In this document: one piece after another, positions 25,071 to 35,968 of the stretch
Layout: the number at the start of each line of letters is the position of its first letter
How positions within the stretch are numbered: position 1 is the stretch's first letter
NCBI RefSeq assembly: GCF_036850765.1
Contig: NC_089495.1
Span: forward strand, 198,160,847 to 198,224,846
Source: Saccopteryx bilineata
Lineage: Eukaryota; Chordata; Mammalia; Chiroptera; Emballonuridae
Reading direction: 5' to 3'
Length of the DNA: 64,000 bases
Position numbers and translations under genes: made by a program
Notes under the pieces: model-generated
The model's input: the letters and a program-made list of their open reading frames with translations, nothing else
Told to the model about the DNA's origin: nothing
Databases searched by the model: none

Positions 25071-28000
25071 AGTTTTGATATGCTAGTAATAAAAAAAGCA
25101 CATGCTAACAGGCAATTTTGTTTTATACCTAAGTGTGATATAAAGATTCTACAGCAGCTTGCTAATTCTGAAAAGGCGCCCCAAGGAATCTGGCTGGCTA
25201 CAGTGCTAGGAAAGACAACACTGGAGCCCAATGCTTAAGTGTTTGGATTGAACAGGAAGATGTCCCAGATTTCATTTGAAGGTGCCCTCACTTCGCAGTT
25301 TTTAAAATGTGATGGGACTTTTCAGAAAGCATTCCCACTGCCCACCCCAAACCCATACCCAACAGCACAAAAGTACAACTATCTGTTAGCATCAGAAACA
25401 ATTTATATTTTATGCCCCTCCAATCCAATTTGAATCCATTAAGTTAACCAGAGTCAACAAAAGATGATGTCAAACTACAAGCCCGTATATAACATTTCTC
25501 AGAATAATCACTGATAGAGTTAAGCATTAGCCTTTGCTCATTCTGGGGATGCCACAACTCCAAAATAGACAAATACATACTTCAAGTCGTTGAAACAGCA
25601 AAGGATCACTACCCCCCAACCTGATGTTACCATTATCAACTCTACAGATAGCTTGGCAGTCTGCTTAGTACTGTAACGATGACTCAGCCCCATCACAGTC
25701 AGTACTACCAAACACTTAGAAAGGAAGTCTTTTCACTGAGGTAAGAGACAACAGTTTCTGCTCCTGAAAGCCCAGCTCATGGTCAATATTTTAAATATAT
25801 ATATACTTCACAGATAACAGATTATCCCAGCAGTTGAGTATGGGCCAGAATATCCTAAACTCTCTAAGAACAGCCAACAGTTTTAACTATTGTAAAGAAT
25901 AAGCTCCAAAGGGCAAATACATTTTAGATCTTAGGGGATGAGGATAGGCAAAATGAGTGCTGTTTGTTTTAATACATGAACTTGCACAGTTAATCTGTTA
26001 GGTGGGTTAAGTTAAATCTATTTCAAGCATAAGTAAACCCTTCATACAAAGTTCAATAACATGTCTGAGCAAAATTAAACACTGATTTTTATTTTTTTAA
26101 GAACTGTCTTTTATAGTGACATAAATCAATCACTAATTACCAGTGTGTTACTTAACAGAGCAAGCACAGTTACTAACTGACATCTTTCTTATACACATTG
26201 TGCACAAATAAAATCACTCCAGTGTCAGACCCTTAGGATGCTGAGGAGGCAGTTAAAAGTGCTTTTTCTCTGGAAACAAACTATCAAATTCTTCCCTCTT
26301 GCCTTTTTCAGCTCTGTAGAAGAGATGTGCAGCTTCTAATAGAATCATACCAGAATCCCATATACAGCAGCACAGTAGCTAAGCCTGTAAGCTTCGGAGT
26401 GCCCCCAACTCTCTGCCCTTGGGCAAGCTAGTAAATAAACCTAAGTTTCGATTTCCTCATTTGTAAAATGAAGATGACATTGCCTAACTCATAAGGGTCT
26501 TTCTGAGGATTAAATTAGATACTCCATGGAAAGAGCTGCAATTCGTTCTTGTCAGACATAATGTACTCAATAAATATTAGCAATCATTGTTATTACATGT
26601 GAACAAACACATTTGAAAAGTCAATATAACCCCAGTTCACTTCAACCTCTACAAAAAACAGCACTCAAGATCAATAACCTACCCAGCCCACAATCATTCA
26701 TATATTCAGTATTTCCTTCATATAATTTCAGTAAGAACCATGGAGGTTAACTTTCTGAGATGGGACTAAACTCTGTTTCATCACAAAATATATTACCTAC
26801 TCAGCAGGTATGAAATTCAAAAGAACACTTTTTCTGTATTAAGATCTAGCTTCCTCCAAGAGGGGTTAAAAGGACTTCTTACATCTTCACCTGTCATATC
26901 CTTTCTTAGCTCCCACATCCCCAAAAAACATATTTATACATGTATACTCTTTGCAGTGTTCTAAACTGCAGGGGCCTCATCGCCCTTTTAAAACCCTGAC
27001 AGGTTGGCTAAACACAGCAAAGCCAATTCTCCAGCCCCTGACACACAGCATCTATCTACTCCTGCACAGCACCCTGCTCAAAAGTCACCTCCTGAGAAAC
27101 TCCTCCCTCCCACAAAAGTCCCCTAAAGCATTTTGGGTATACCTAAGCCCCAGCACCTGCCTTATAATTAACGAATTATGTATCCCCCAACAGAGTGGAT
27201 TGAGGGCAAGAGCAGCATTGTGGCCAAGGGTCAGCTCTAGCACTAACCACAGTGCCTGGCACATATTAGGTGCTCAAGAAATGCTACACTTTAACGTAAC
27301 CAGATTATCTCCTGGCAGAGTACCATCTCTCTTGCTGGATGCCCCACTTCAAACATCTGAACATAAGGCTGCTCTCCGTAGAGCAGGCTAACATGATGGA
27401 CTGCTGATTACAACATCAGAAAACCTACTCATCAGCTTCTCTCATTGGAGAGGTTCCCGGAACCCAAACTCAACTGAGCAGGATTATGTACCAACAGAAT
27501 CAGTGGGATTTCCCAGCAACCACAGAGGGAACCTTCTCCTTCACCGGGATTGTTGAAAAGCCCAAAGAGTGAGTCTTTTATTGGGGGGGAGGGGGGATCC
27601 TCACTGGGTAACCAAAGCGGAAATATTCAAAGAACAAATGACTTGATTTGGCTGAACCAGGCTCAAACACATAAAGATCTGGGAAAAGCAACTATCTCTT
27701 GATTCCTGAAAAACAGTGGCTTTGGAAAAAGAATGAACAGGAAGCAGGGGTAGGTGCTGGCTACTCTTTGTTTCAATAAAATCCTTTTTCTCTTCTCCAC
27801 AGTCTAAAAGAAAAAAGCCAGTACAGCAGGACCATGATGAGATAGATGCTCAACACCTTTCCCTCTGACAAGTACACAAAACCGCATTTCCAAAACAGCA
27901 CTGCCTTGGGGACCTCCGCCACATTGAAAAGTTCTTGTTAATAACACTTTAATTAAAAAAAAAAAATCAATATGCCCAAGTCCAACATTTACATTGGATG

Positions 28001-28439
28001 GCCCACAGAGAACTCACAAACTTTCTGAAGGGAGGTACTACTACCACCTTTGCAAACAACAACTTGGGAAAAACAATCTAAAAATATAAACAACTCCACA
28101 AAGGATGGCTTTAGTTTTAGAGCCATAATTCCTATCCTAAACATCTTATTGGAAAAAAAAGATTTTTTTTTTAAATCAACAGTTGCCAAAAGGTAGCTTT
28201 CATTCTGAAAGCAGAAAAGGAAACAAGAGGCAGAAAGGGAATAACCTCCCAAAATAAAGTTCCCTTTGGAAAAAATAGCGACCAGTTCTGTGTCCCACCC
28301 TTCCCTCTCCGGTGAGGGCTGTGATTTATAGGGCTTCGCTCTGCAGAAAGCTCCTTCAGGGCAGCTCAAGGAAGGAGCCGAGGGAGGGAGAGAAAGACAC
28401 AAGCAGAGAAAGGAGAGGAGAGGAGAAAAAGAAAATGGC
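25071..28439. other. Intronic DNA close to the TOP1 promoter
   Basis: Contains a MIR (26362-26600) and an L2/MIR tail near 27240-27310 (acagtgcctggcacatatta). Otherwise no recognisable repeat or gene. SINE-free over about 3.3 kb next to the CpG island. Confidence 0.5.
26362..26600 (+). repeat. MIR
   Basis: tgcccttgggcaagctagta ... tttcctcatttgtaaaatga ... actcaataaatattagc is a near full-length MIR. Confidence 0.85.
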
Positions 28440-28719
28440 GCAGAGACTAAGTCCCGACTGTCGACAAGGCGACTTTCCCGGGAGAAATCCGGGCCCGGAG
28501 AGGCTGCCCGAGGCCCGGCGGCAGGCGACACGGGGTCTCCGTTGCCCCCTCTCGGGAAGGCCGCGAGCTGGGGGGGCTGGGATCCCCGGAAAGGGGGTCT
28601 AGAGGTGGCCCGATGGGAACAATGGGGCCGGTGAGCGAGGAACCGGGACTTAGTCTCTGGGACGCCATGTCTGTCCTCTGCCCGGCTCCGGCCGGGCGCC
28701 GGGTAGGCGGCCGGCGACC

Positions 28720-28745
28720 GGGGGGCCCGGGGTCGGGGCGGGGGG
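28720..28745 (+). promoter_or_regulatory. G-quadruplex motif after TOP1 exon 2 donor
   Basis: Four G runs of 6, 4, 4 and 6 with loops of 3, 2 and 1 nt on the plus strand, which is the template strand for TOP1. It starts 10 nt into intron 2. Formation in cells is inferred. Confidence 0.6.
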
Positions 28746-28754
28746 CACACTCAC

Positions 28755-28779
28755 CATTCAATCGGAAATCCGCTTCGAT
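28755..28779 (-). CDS. TOP1: TOP1 exon 2 (25-nt micro-exon)
   Basis: After a pyrimidine-rich tract and CAG acceptor, the minus strand reads ATC GAA GCG GAT TTC CGA TTG AAT G, then a consensus donor GTGAGT. It encodes IEADFRLN plus the first base of the next codon, the exact continuation of TOP1 exon 1. Exon 1 plus exon 2 give 58 coding nucleotides, so the exon leaves phase 1; the next known residue, Asp, would be completed by the first two bases of exon 3. No sequence encoding the following Lys/His-rich stretch (DSHKHKDK...) was found at lower coordinates, so exon 3 lies beyond the window. At only 25 nt this micro-exon probably depends on its strong acceptor and donor for recognition. Confidence 0.95.
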
Positions 28780-29075
28780 CTGGAGAGGAAAAAAAAAGAG
28801 AGAATATGAAACAACAGGCACATGCACCCCGCGGGCGGCGAGCGCGTGTGGCCGGGGGCCTAGCCCACCCAGCGCCCCCGGGGATGGAGGCCCCGGGGAC
28901 AGCCCGAGGAAGCAGCCATCCTCCCAAACTATAACTTCGGGGCTTTTCGCCCGGGGCCTGGCGACCCGATTTCCTCTGGCCGGCCGTCCCTGGCCGGGGG
29001 CTCCGGCCTGTCAAAGCGGCAAGGTCGGGGTCGGGGTCGCGGGGGCCAAGGCGGGGCCGGGACGTCGGGCTGTAC
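28780..29075 (-). other. TOP1: TOP1 intron 1
   Basis: A short (296 bp), very GC-rich intron with GT donor at 29075 and a pyrimidine-rich AG acceptor at 28780. It lies wholly within the CpG island. The plus strand carries a four-run G tract at 29027-29056, beginning 19 nt inside the donor. Confidence 0.9.
29027..29056 (+). promoter_or_regulatory. G-quadruplex motif after TOP1 exon 1 donor
   Basis: G runs of 4, 4, 5 and 4 separated by 2, 4 and 7 nt on the template strand, starting 19 nt into intron 1. It contains a GGGGTC direct repeat. Confidence 0.5.
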
Positions 29076-29108
29076 CTGGGAATCGTTGTGCAGGTGGTCC
29101 CCACTCAT
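29076..29108 (-). CDS. TOP1: TOP1 exon 1, coding part (DNA topoisomerase I N-terminus)
   Basis: On the minus strand an ATG at 29108 opens eleven codons reading MSGDHLHNDSQ, followed directly by a GT splice donor (CAG|GTACA). This is the N-terminus of mammalian DNA topoisomerase I, the nuclear type IB enzyme that nicks one strand, forms a 3'-phosphotyrosine link and relaxes supercoils ahead of transcription and replication. The encoded part belongs to the disordered, charged N-terminal domain; the core and the catalytic tyrosine lie in exons outside the window. The start context has G at -3 (ccgagATGA). The exon ends in phase 0 and joins exon 2 at 28779 in frame. It lies inside a CpG island, as expected for a housekeeping gene. 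The identification rests on the exact peptide and on the correct peptide in the next exon. Confidence 0.95.
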
Positions 29109-29350
29109 CTCGGCCGGAGCGGCGGGTGGCAAGGGGCGCCGAGCAGACGCAGACGGTCGGCACCGGCCTGCGAGGGCGGACGGGGGCTCTCGGACGCTCC
29201 CGGAGGCGCTGGTCGGCGGCGGCGCGGGCAGCGGCGGGTCTGACACTCCCGGAACCGCTGAGGCGGCGACAGCGGCGGCGACGCTTACAGACTGCCGGGC
29301 AGGCGTCGAGAGCAGACCCCAGCAGTTGTGTAACAGCCTAAGTTCGCATT
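29109..29350 (-). other. TOP1: TOP1 5' untranslated region (start approximate)
   Basis: GC-rich leader between the ATG and the inferred transcription start. The start near 29350 is inferred from a TATA-like TTTAAAA at 29383-29377 on the minus strand, about 25-30 nt upstream. The region is rich in GCC/GCG repeats. No upstream ATG occurs in it apart from the one at 29349, right at the inferred start. Confidence 0.6.
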
Positions 29351-29394
29351 TCGACTCACTGCGCGTGCGCGGCCGCTTTTAAACGGAACGTCGG

Positions 29395-29402
29395 CGACGT
29401 CA
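29395..29402 (-). promoter_or_regulatory. CRE/ATF-like site in TOP1 promoter
   Basis: The minus strand reads TGACGTCG, one base from the full palindromic CRE. It lies about 45-50 nt upstream of the inferred start, a usual distance for CRE-driven housekeeping promoters. Confidence 0.6.
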
Positions 29403-29512
29403 GAGACTCGCGGAAAGAGGCCGAGGGTTGCGGGGACCGCCCCCTCGCGCCTCCAAAGGAGGACCTGGTTTGGCATCGCAAGCCCCTCCCCTAACCCACG
29501 CGCGACGCTCTG

Positions 29513-29520
29513 ATTTGCAT
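29513..29520 (+). promoter_or_regulatory. Octamer motif ATTTGCAT
   Basis: Perfect POU/octamer sequence in otherwise GC-rich DNA about 165 nt upstream of the inferred TOP1 start. Octamer sites are a known element of the human promoter. Confidence 0.55.
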
Positions 29521-29667
29521 AAGGAGCCGACTCCTCCCACGGCCGCCCACCCAGAGCAACCTACCCTTCCTCTCTCAGCGCCTTTTCTCGGAACCCTGGT
29601 CCCCTCTGCTAGGCTGTGCGCAGGCGCAGCCCGGACACCGCCTCCGGACCCGGGATAGCAGCGTGGC

Positions 29668-29673
29668 CACGTG
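29668..29673. promoter_or_regulatory. E-box CACGTG
   Basis: Palindromic Myc/USF-type E-box inside the context gtggcCACGTGgtggg, at the upstream edge of the CpG island. Confidence 0.5.
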
Positions 29674-29720
29674 GTGGGCCTTTAAAGGCGGCGGCGGGAC
29701 CGCGCCAGGCCCCGGCGGAG

Positions 29721-32700
29721 CTGGTGTACAGCTTCTGCATCTTCCCTTAACTGCCGATATATTGGTGGCAGGAGCCCCAGAGCTCCCACCAGCGCTTCCT
29801 CGCTCACTAACCAGACCCCGAGGCTGCTTGGTGGGAGAAGCCCCCGCCCCAGCCTTTGTCCAGGCTTTCCAACCTCTGTATTATTTCATGCCCACTTCTT
29901 GAAATTTGATTTTACAACCAACCGAACATCTCGTTCAGCTCCAGTTCTCAGCCAGATACATGTAGCCCTGGGTCACAAGAGACCTAGTTTCATTCGTTCC
30001 TTGCGCATCACTGTGAGCCAGGACTGTACCGACAAAGGGGGTGGCACTAAGGGTTAGAGGAGGGGGACAAGATCTCAGGGTAAACACGGGGCTCTGATCA
30101 CCGCTGGATCATTAGCACGCTAATGAGAGGCAGAGAGCAGCAAACTGCCATTTATGAAACATCTAGTATGTACTCAGCTCTGACTCTACCCACTAGTTCT
30201 GTGAAGTCGCCTATTTTACTGAAGTTAAACTATATATGTCAGAGATAAGTGACCTACAATCACCTACCTGACATCTACATCTGGATACCTCGCAAGCTTC
30301 ACCAGGGCTGAACTCACCGTCTTCCTCCTCCACCCAGCTAGAAGAGCTCCACCCTGGACATCTTCCTTGCTGTCATTTCTTATTAGTTCAGCTGACTGCA
30401 TTTCAGTAATCCATCGATTCTCTCCCCTGCCCACACACCTATCCAAGTAGGCATTATCTCTTGCTTGTATTATTAAAATACACTCCTAACAGGGGTGCCT
30501 GCTTCCATTCTGGTCTTCACACAAACTTCTCACCGCAGGAGCCGAAGTGATCTTTTCAACACAGAGATCTAACCATCATCCCTTTTTCACAGTACTTCCC
30601 ATCACTCTTAGTATAAAATTCAAAACTTTTAGAGTAGCTGCCAAGGCCCTGCATAACCTGCTTAATTCAACTGTGATGTTTGTGAATTTTGTCATGGACT
30701 TTTACCACTTCCACTATTATTGCTTAATATTTAAATTGATACCCTTCTTTATTTACCTTCAACCTAAATAATAATATTTATGAAATAATAGTGTCTATGA
30801 AATAATTTACAAATAAATACAGAAAGTGTTCATCCATGGACCATTGAAACCATCTTGATCACATCTACTGGTAAAAACTCTGGGATTAATTCTTGTGAAT
30901 TAAAGCTTTAAGGCACCTCCATCTCCCCTGATGAAGGGTGGGGACCTCATTTATCATGCTTAGCGCTCCATCCTGAGTACCTTTCAACAGAGCCTACAGA
31001 AGAGGTGTGTAATCAACAAGTGAATGCAAAAAGAAAAGAGAAGACCTTGATGTAGTTCAGGACCCTGGTATCTACTGTCCCCTGAGGCCTTATTTCACAC
31101 CGATTCCTGTACCTTTAAATACCTTCCATCTTTTGTTTGATGGAGCTCTGATGGGTCACTTAAGACCAAGAACTTTAACTGATGCAATCTTAATCTACAC
31201 TTGATTCTTAGGCACTCTCAAGGCCTATATTTTCCCTTTGGCCCCAGCCCTGGGCCCCTCCATGTGATGGCACCTGGACACCTGTTGGCATTTTGATCTT
31301 GGACGCTGGCACAGTCTCGACTTTGCCAGTTCTTGGGCAGCAGCGTCTTCCAGCAGTTCTCCTGGCCTGTGGTGCCTTGCTTAAGGACCTGCCACTCTTT
31401 CAAGAATTGGGCACCCTCAGAGAAGAGCCTGCTTGATGCCCCAGAAAGAAGATTCAGGCTGGCAATCCCAGAAACACCTTTTGCCTGCTGGTAATTTTAC
31501 AGCTCAACAAAAACTGAGATTTACAGCATGAAAACAAGAGAACCAACAGGAAAGCTGGCAACCTTTGAATCGTGGAATGAGAAGAGAGGCAACATGGATG
31601 TAGGAGCCTGGCTTATAGCTCAGAGCAAGAATTCAGTCCACTTTCACATTGGCTTTCTGCCAAAAGACACCCTTTCTTTGATGAAAACATTTATTCATTC
31701 AACCAATATTCCCTGAGGAATGAGGGAGTGGGAACTGTTGTAGATAGGTACTGTGCTGAGCTCTTAGGATACAGATATTAATAAGACCTAATCATCATTT
31801 TGTAGAAGCTCCTAGTCTGATAACAAGATAGACATTCCCCAACCATTAACATAAGATACAAAGAATAACAAGCAAGAGGTGGCCGGCCACAAGTTTCTAT
31901 GGGAACACTGGGGTGGGGGAGGCACATCCAACTCACCAGTGGCCGTGGCAGGAGGCAGAACTGGGGAAGCTTTCAGATTGATGCCGTTCTTGAAAGATGA
32001 GGAGGGCTGGCCCATGGAAGAGAAAAAAGGCATTGCTGGAAGAAGAGCATCCTATGCAAAGGCAGAGTCGTGGGCATTGGCCAGGATTGAATAGAGGGAA
32101 ATGAGAAGATATACCAGATAAGGAGTCTGGGAAGGCAGAGAGGCCTCCCCAGGGACAGCAAAGCTACTGCAAGGTGAGTTAGGGCAGGGGTTTGAGCAGA
32201 CTTGAGAACAGCTATGGTTTGGGAACAGTTTGGCAGAGCTGACAGTAGAGACGGGAGGATTACACAGGAGGCCCTTGGAGACCATTGAAAGTATTTTAGA
32301 AGTGTCATTAACCATGGAATGACTGTGAGAATGCAGACTGTGAAGGGGACAGAGGCTACTGGCCTGCGCCCAAGGAGATGTTATGACAGCAGCTATCTCT
32401 GAATCTCCCTCTTCTAGGCTATGCTCCTGGGCCGTTGTGCTGCCGTGCAGATCCAGCTGCCTCCAACTTGAGAACCAGTGGGCAGGGGAAGCAAACAGGC
32501 AGGAACCGGGGCTCCAGGAAATACTGGAAAATTGTGGGAGTGAAGGAATCCCCAGGCTGACTCACCATGACTCTCCAAGAAAATAGAGCAGAAGTGGCAG
32601 CCTCACTTAATAAACAGCAGGTGACAGTTTAGCTAAGATCAGGTTTTGAAAAGATCTACCTGCTCATGCCCTCAACAAACCCCCAACTCCTCTGTCCTGT

Positions 32701-32849
32701 CCCCTCCACCTTCCTAGAGCCTGGCTCATTTCAGTGTCTTCTCTTCTTCCTGAATAGCTACATCTCCACTTGCTTCCTCTCCCAATTTTCCCCCTTGACC
32801 TTGCTAAAAATAACATCCCATATTAATTGATGACTTACCATGTGCTGTG
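29721..32849. other. Upstream intergenic DNA with MIR and L2 relics
   Basis: MIR-like at 30135-30240, L2-like at 30490-30680 (ctgccaaggccctgcataac), and an old unassigned repeat at about 31704-32330. No gene recognised; the 31218-31403 open frame has no known match. Confidence 0.5.
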
Positions 32850-32857
32850 CCCTATAC

Positions 32858-33176
32858 CAGTGGTCTCCAAACCCCAGGCCGCGGACCGGTACCAGTCCGC
32901 AGAGAAAGAATAAATAACTTACATTTATTTATATTTAAGTCTGAACGATGTTTTATTTTTTAAAAATGACCAGATTCCCTCTGTTACATCCGTCTAAGAC
33001 TCACTCTTGACGCTTGTCTCATAAGTTTGACAATTATATTTAAAAATACCACAGTTTTTACTCCAGTCACATAATTTTATTTTGTGCATTTATCCATCCC
33101 ATCCTAAAGGCCAGTCCATGAAAATATTTTCTGACATTAAACCGGTCCGTGGCCCAAAAAAGGTTGGGGACCACTG
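32858..33176 (+). mobile_element. Nonautonomous hAT element (type 2), complete
   Basis: A 319-bp element with inverted ends cagtggtctccaaacccc / ttggggaccactg and inner repeat ggaccggtaccagtccgc. A perfect 8-bp target duplication CCCTATAC (32850-32857, 33177-33184) marks hAT transposition. No coding capacity. Confidence 0.93.
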
Positions 33177-33179
33177 CCC

Positions 33180-33370
33180 TATACTAAGAGCTTCACCTAC
33201 ATTATTTCTCAATAACCATAAGATATATGTACTACGTGTGCTACCATTTTACATACCAGAAAACTGAGGCTTCAGAAGATTAAGTTAAATTGCCCAAAGT
33301 CACAGAACGGTTGAGTGGTCAGGCTCTGATTTGAACCCAAGTAGTCAGACTATGGAACCCAGTTTCTGAG
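33180..33370 (+). repeat. MIR
   Basis: aaaactgaggcttcagaaga ... attgcccaaagtcacagaac ... gatttgaacccaag: clear MIR into which the hAT element appears to have inserted (CCCTATAC lies in its 5' part). Confidence 0.8.
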
Positions 33371-33761
33371 TTCGTGTACTGCCTCCCAAATCGTCCTTGG
33401 GTCAGTTTCCCTCACCTTCTTTGAAATATTTGGAAAGGACTATCCACACTTGCTGCCTTTTCTGCCTTATTTCTCATCTCTTAAACACTGTTGATGTGAC
33501 TTCCATTCTAATCAGAAACTTCCCAGTTTCCAAATAGAGTAGCCTTATTCTCCCCAACCTTCTTGCAGCACTCAAGGATGTGGGTCCTATTTGGCTCAGA
33601 TGACCTTGAATTCTCTTCATTTTCCTCCTACATCCACAAATTCTATTTTTCTGCCTTCTCTTCTTCTCCCAGCAGAATGTAATTATTCTGAAAGTTTCTG
33701 TCATCACCTTTTTCTCTACACCCTTCTTCATGGAAGCTTTATGGATTCTATATTGACTTCT

Positions 33762-34149
33762 TTTTTTGTTTTTTTTTTTTGTTTTTTGTTTTTTTTTTTG
33801 AAGTGAGAAGCAGGGAGGCAGAGAGACAGACTCCTGCATGTGCCCAACCGGGACACCCAGCATGCCCACCAGGGGGTGATGCTCTGCCCATTTGGGGCAT
33901 TGCTGTTGCAACCGGAACCATTCTAGCGCCTGAGGCAGAGGCTGTGGAGCCACCCTTAGTGTCCGGGCCAACTTTGCTCCAATGGAGCCTTGGCTCCATT
34001 GGGAGGGGACGAGAGAAATAAAGAGAAAGGAGAGGGGAAGGATGGAGAAGCAGATGGGCGCTTCTCCTGTGTGCCCTGACCGGTAATCAAACCTGGGACA
34101 TCTACATGCTGGGCCGACGCTCTACCACTCAGCCAACCGGCCAGGGCCG
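33762..34149 (-). mobile_element. SINE-A, young
   Basis: Reverse copy with perfect 13-bp target duplication TATATTGACTTCT (33749-33761, 34150-34162). T tract broken by G bases. Confidence 0.95.
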
Positions 34150-34464
34150 TATATTGACTTCTGTAGATAGCTTCTCAAATGGATGTCTCTAGCCCTGACT
34201 TCTTTTGGGAGCTATTAGAAATATCTACCCATCTGCCTATTGCACGTGTCCACTTGATGGCCCCAGAGTCCTCTGCTCCTGAGTTGAACATTTTCCCTCC
34301 TCTTCTATGGTTCTTGCTTGGCGAATAGCTCTACTTATTCCCAGTCATGCAGGCTCAAAGCCCAGGAGCCTCTTAAGTTGACCTTATCCTCCATGTTCCA
34401 TTGTGGCTACTACCTCTGACTTATTTCTATAATTATCTCTCCTTCCTTCCCAGGGTTCTCATTG

Positions 34465-35096
34465 CACCAATTGTAAGCCAGGTGCCATGCCTGGTGCTAA
34501 GGATTTAGCCATGAACTTGACAGACAAGGTGTATGACCTCAAGGTCTAGTAGGTGGGACAGACACATAAGAACAAGTAATTGCCACTAACTCTGATAAGT
34601 GCTTTGGGGATAAAGTACAGTGTGTTTGCTATAGGGGCCCTTTAGAGGAGCTGCTATCCCCAAATTGAGGAGTCCAACAAAGCTTCCAAGTGGAAATAAC
34701 ATTTAAACTGAGACCTGGGAATGGGAAAAGAACTTAGCCAGGTGAAGGCTAGGGAAGATAGAGAAGGCAAGTGATGAGATGAGCAATAAAGACAGAGATC
34801 AAAGACTTGGAAATTGGATAGAGTATGACTCATTGGGGAACTACCAGTAATTCCCCATGGCTGCGGGTTAGAGTGTGAGAAGGGTTGATGCGAGATGAGG
34901 CTGGAAGGGTAAGCAAGGCCCAACTCATTCAAAGTCCTTTGGTTAAGGAGTTTGGAATTTATCCTGAGACCAATGGGGAGCTACTGATGAATTTTGAGCA
35001 ATGGAGGAAAATAATATGCATTTCAGTAGCAGTTACCTACAATGTAATAAATGGATCTGAAATGGTTAAGACTGGAGGCTTGGTAGAGCACAATTA
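34465..35096 (+). repeat. Old mammalian repeat, family not assigned
   Basis: aagccaggtgccatgcctgg ... tggaatttatcctgagacca resembles a mammal-wide repeat that also appears at 35520-35880, 36960-37160 and 44050-44720. Interrupted by the SINE-A at 35110. Confidence 0.45.
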
Positions 35097-35109
35097 AGAA
35101 AGTTGATGT

Positions 35110-35496
35110 GCCCTGGCCGGTTGGCTCAGTGGTAGAGCGTTGGCCTGGCATGCAGGAGTTCCGGGTTCAATTCCCAGCCAGGGCACACAGGAGAAGTGCC
35201 CATCTGCTTCTCCACCCCTCCTCCTCTCCTTCCTCTCTGTCTCTCTCTTCCCCTCCCGCAGCCGCAGCCGAGGCTCCATTGGCTCCATTGGCCAGCAAAG
35301 TTGGCCTGAGCGCAGAGGATGGCTCTATGGCCTCTGCCTCAGGTGCTAGAATGGCTCTGGTTGCAATGGAGCAACGCCCCAGATGGGCAGAGCATCGCCC
35401 CCTGGTGGGCATGCCGGGTGGATCCCGGTCAGGCGCATGCGGGAGTCTGTCTGACTGCTTCCTCGTTTCCAACTTCAGAAAAAAAGAAAGAAAGAA
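35110..35496 (+). mobile_element. SINE-A with small internal duplications
   Basis: Forward full copy. Carries extra copies of ccgcag (35256-35270) and of ggctccatt (35272-35290). The duplication AGAAAGTTGATGT flanks it (35097-35109 and 35497-35509). Confidence 0.93.
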
Positions 35497-35920
35497 AGAA
35501 AGTTGATGTCATTTAGGCAAAAAAATTATAGTGATGGTGGCCCTGATCAGCAAAAAAGTCACAAGGATGGAGAACAATATAGTATATGCATGTGAGGGAT
35601 AGTCATGACATCAGGTTGTTGCATTAGTGATTGATTGTATATGTCAGAGAAAGGGAGAGGGGAGGAATCAAGGATATGGATGGACATGTCATTCACAAAG
35701 GGGAGGGGGAACACTTGGGGACAACCTGACCTGCGTCTGGGGAAACATAATGAGTTCAGCTCTGTGTTTTTGGATGGAAGTGTCTGTGGGTAGGCCAGGT
35801 CAAGATACCTAATTGGCAGTTGTATACATGGGTCTGAAGCCTGGACACCAACAACATCCAGGTAGTACCTGCAGTAGTGAGACTAGATGAGGTCATTTCG
35901 GAGGGCCTAGAAGGAAAGCC

Positions 35921-35968
<48 letters not shown>
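35921..35968. repeat. (CTAT)n microsatellite
   Basis: Twelve uninterrupted CTAT units that form the tail of the adjacent reverse SINE-C. Confidence 0.97.

Larger units (their letters stand above)
1..28754 (-). other. TOP1: TOP1 intron 2 (partial, continues past the window start)
   Basis: The donor GTGAGT is at 28754-28749 and no acceptor or exon 3 coding sequence was found down to position 1, so at least 28.7 kb of this intron is present. The human gene also has a very long intron here. It is AT-rich beyond the CpG island and holds SINEs, an L1 fragment, an RPL6 pseudogene and hAT elements, all listed separately. Repeats on the minus strand are in the sense orientation of TOP1 pre-mRNA. Confidence 0.85.
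29351..29700 (-). promoter_or_regulatory. TOP1 core and proximal promoter
   Basis: Directly upstream of the leader, on the minus strand, the sequence shows a TATA-like TTTAAAA (29383-29377), an NRF1-like TGCGCGTGCGC (29360-29370, plus strand), a CRE/ATF site TGACGTCG (29402-29395), an octamer ATTTGCAT (29513-29520, plus strand), a pyrimidine GC-box-like run near 29485, and an E-box CACGTG (29668-29673). The human TOP1 promoter is known to be controlled by CREB/ATF-, octamer-, Sp1- and Myc-type factors, which agrees with this set. Factor binding here is inferred from motifs only. Confidence 0.75.
28440..29720. promoter_or_regulatory. CpG island over the TOP1 5' end
   Basis: Base composition changes sharply from AT-rich intron and intergenic DNA to GC-rich, CpG-dense sequence covering the TOP1 promoter, exon 1, intron 1, exon 2 and the start of intron 2. 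It is the only large CpG island in the window. Boundaries are judged by eye. Confidence 0.9.

Noticed and set aside
26951..27391. Plus-strand open frame of 146 codons
   Set aside because: No recognisable product, and its end overlaps an L2/MIR-like tail.
27989..28750. Minus-strand open frame of 253 codons
   Set aside because: It starts just inside the exon 2 donor and runs through intron 2 and CpG-island sequence; it has no recognisable domain and is explained by GC-rich composition.
1..28754. TOP1 exon 3
   Set aside because: No minus-strand sequence coding the Lys/His-rich continuation was found, so it must lie before the window.
28613..29341. Plus-strand open frame of 242 codons
   Set aside because: It is antisense to TOP1 exons 1-2 within the CpG island; low-complexity Gly/Arg/Pro composition is expected there by chance.
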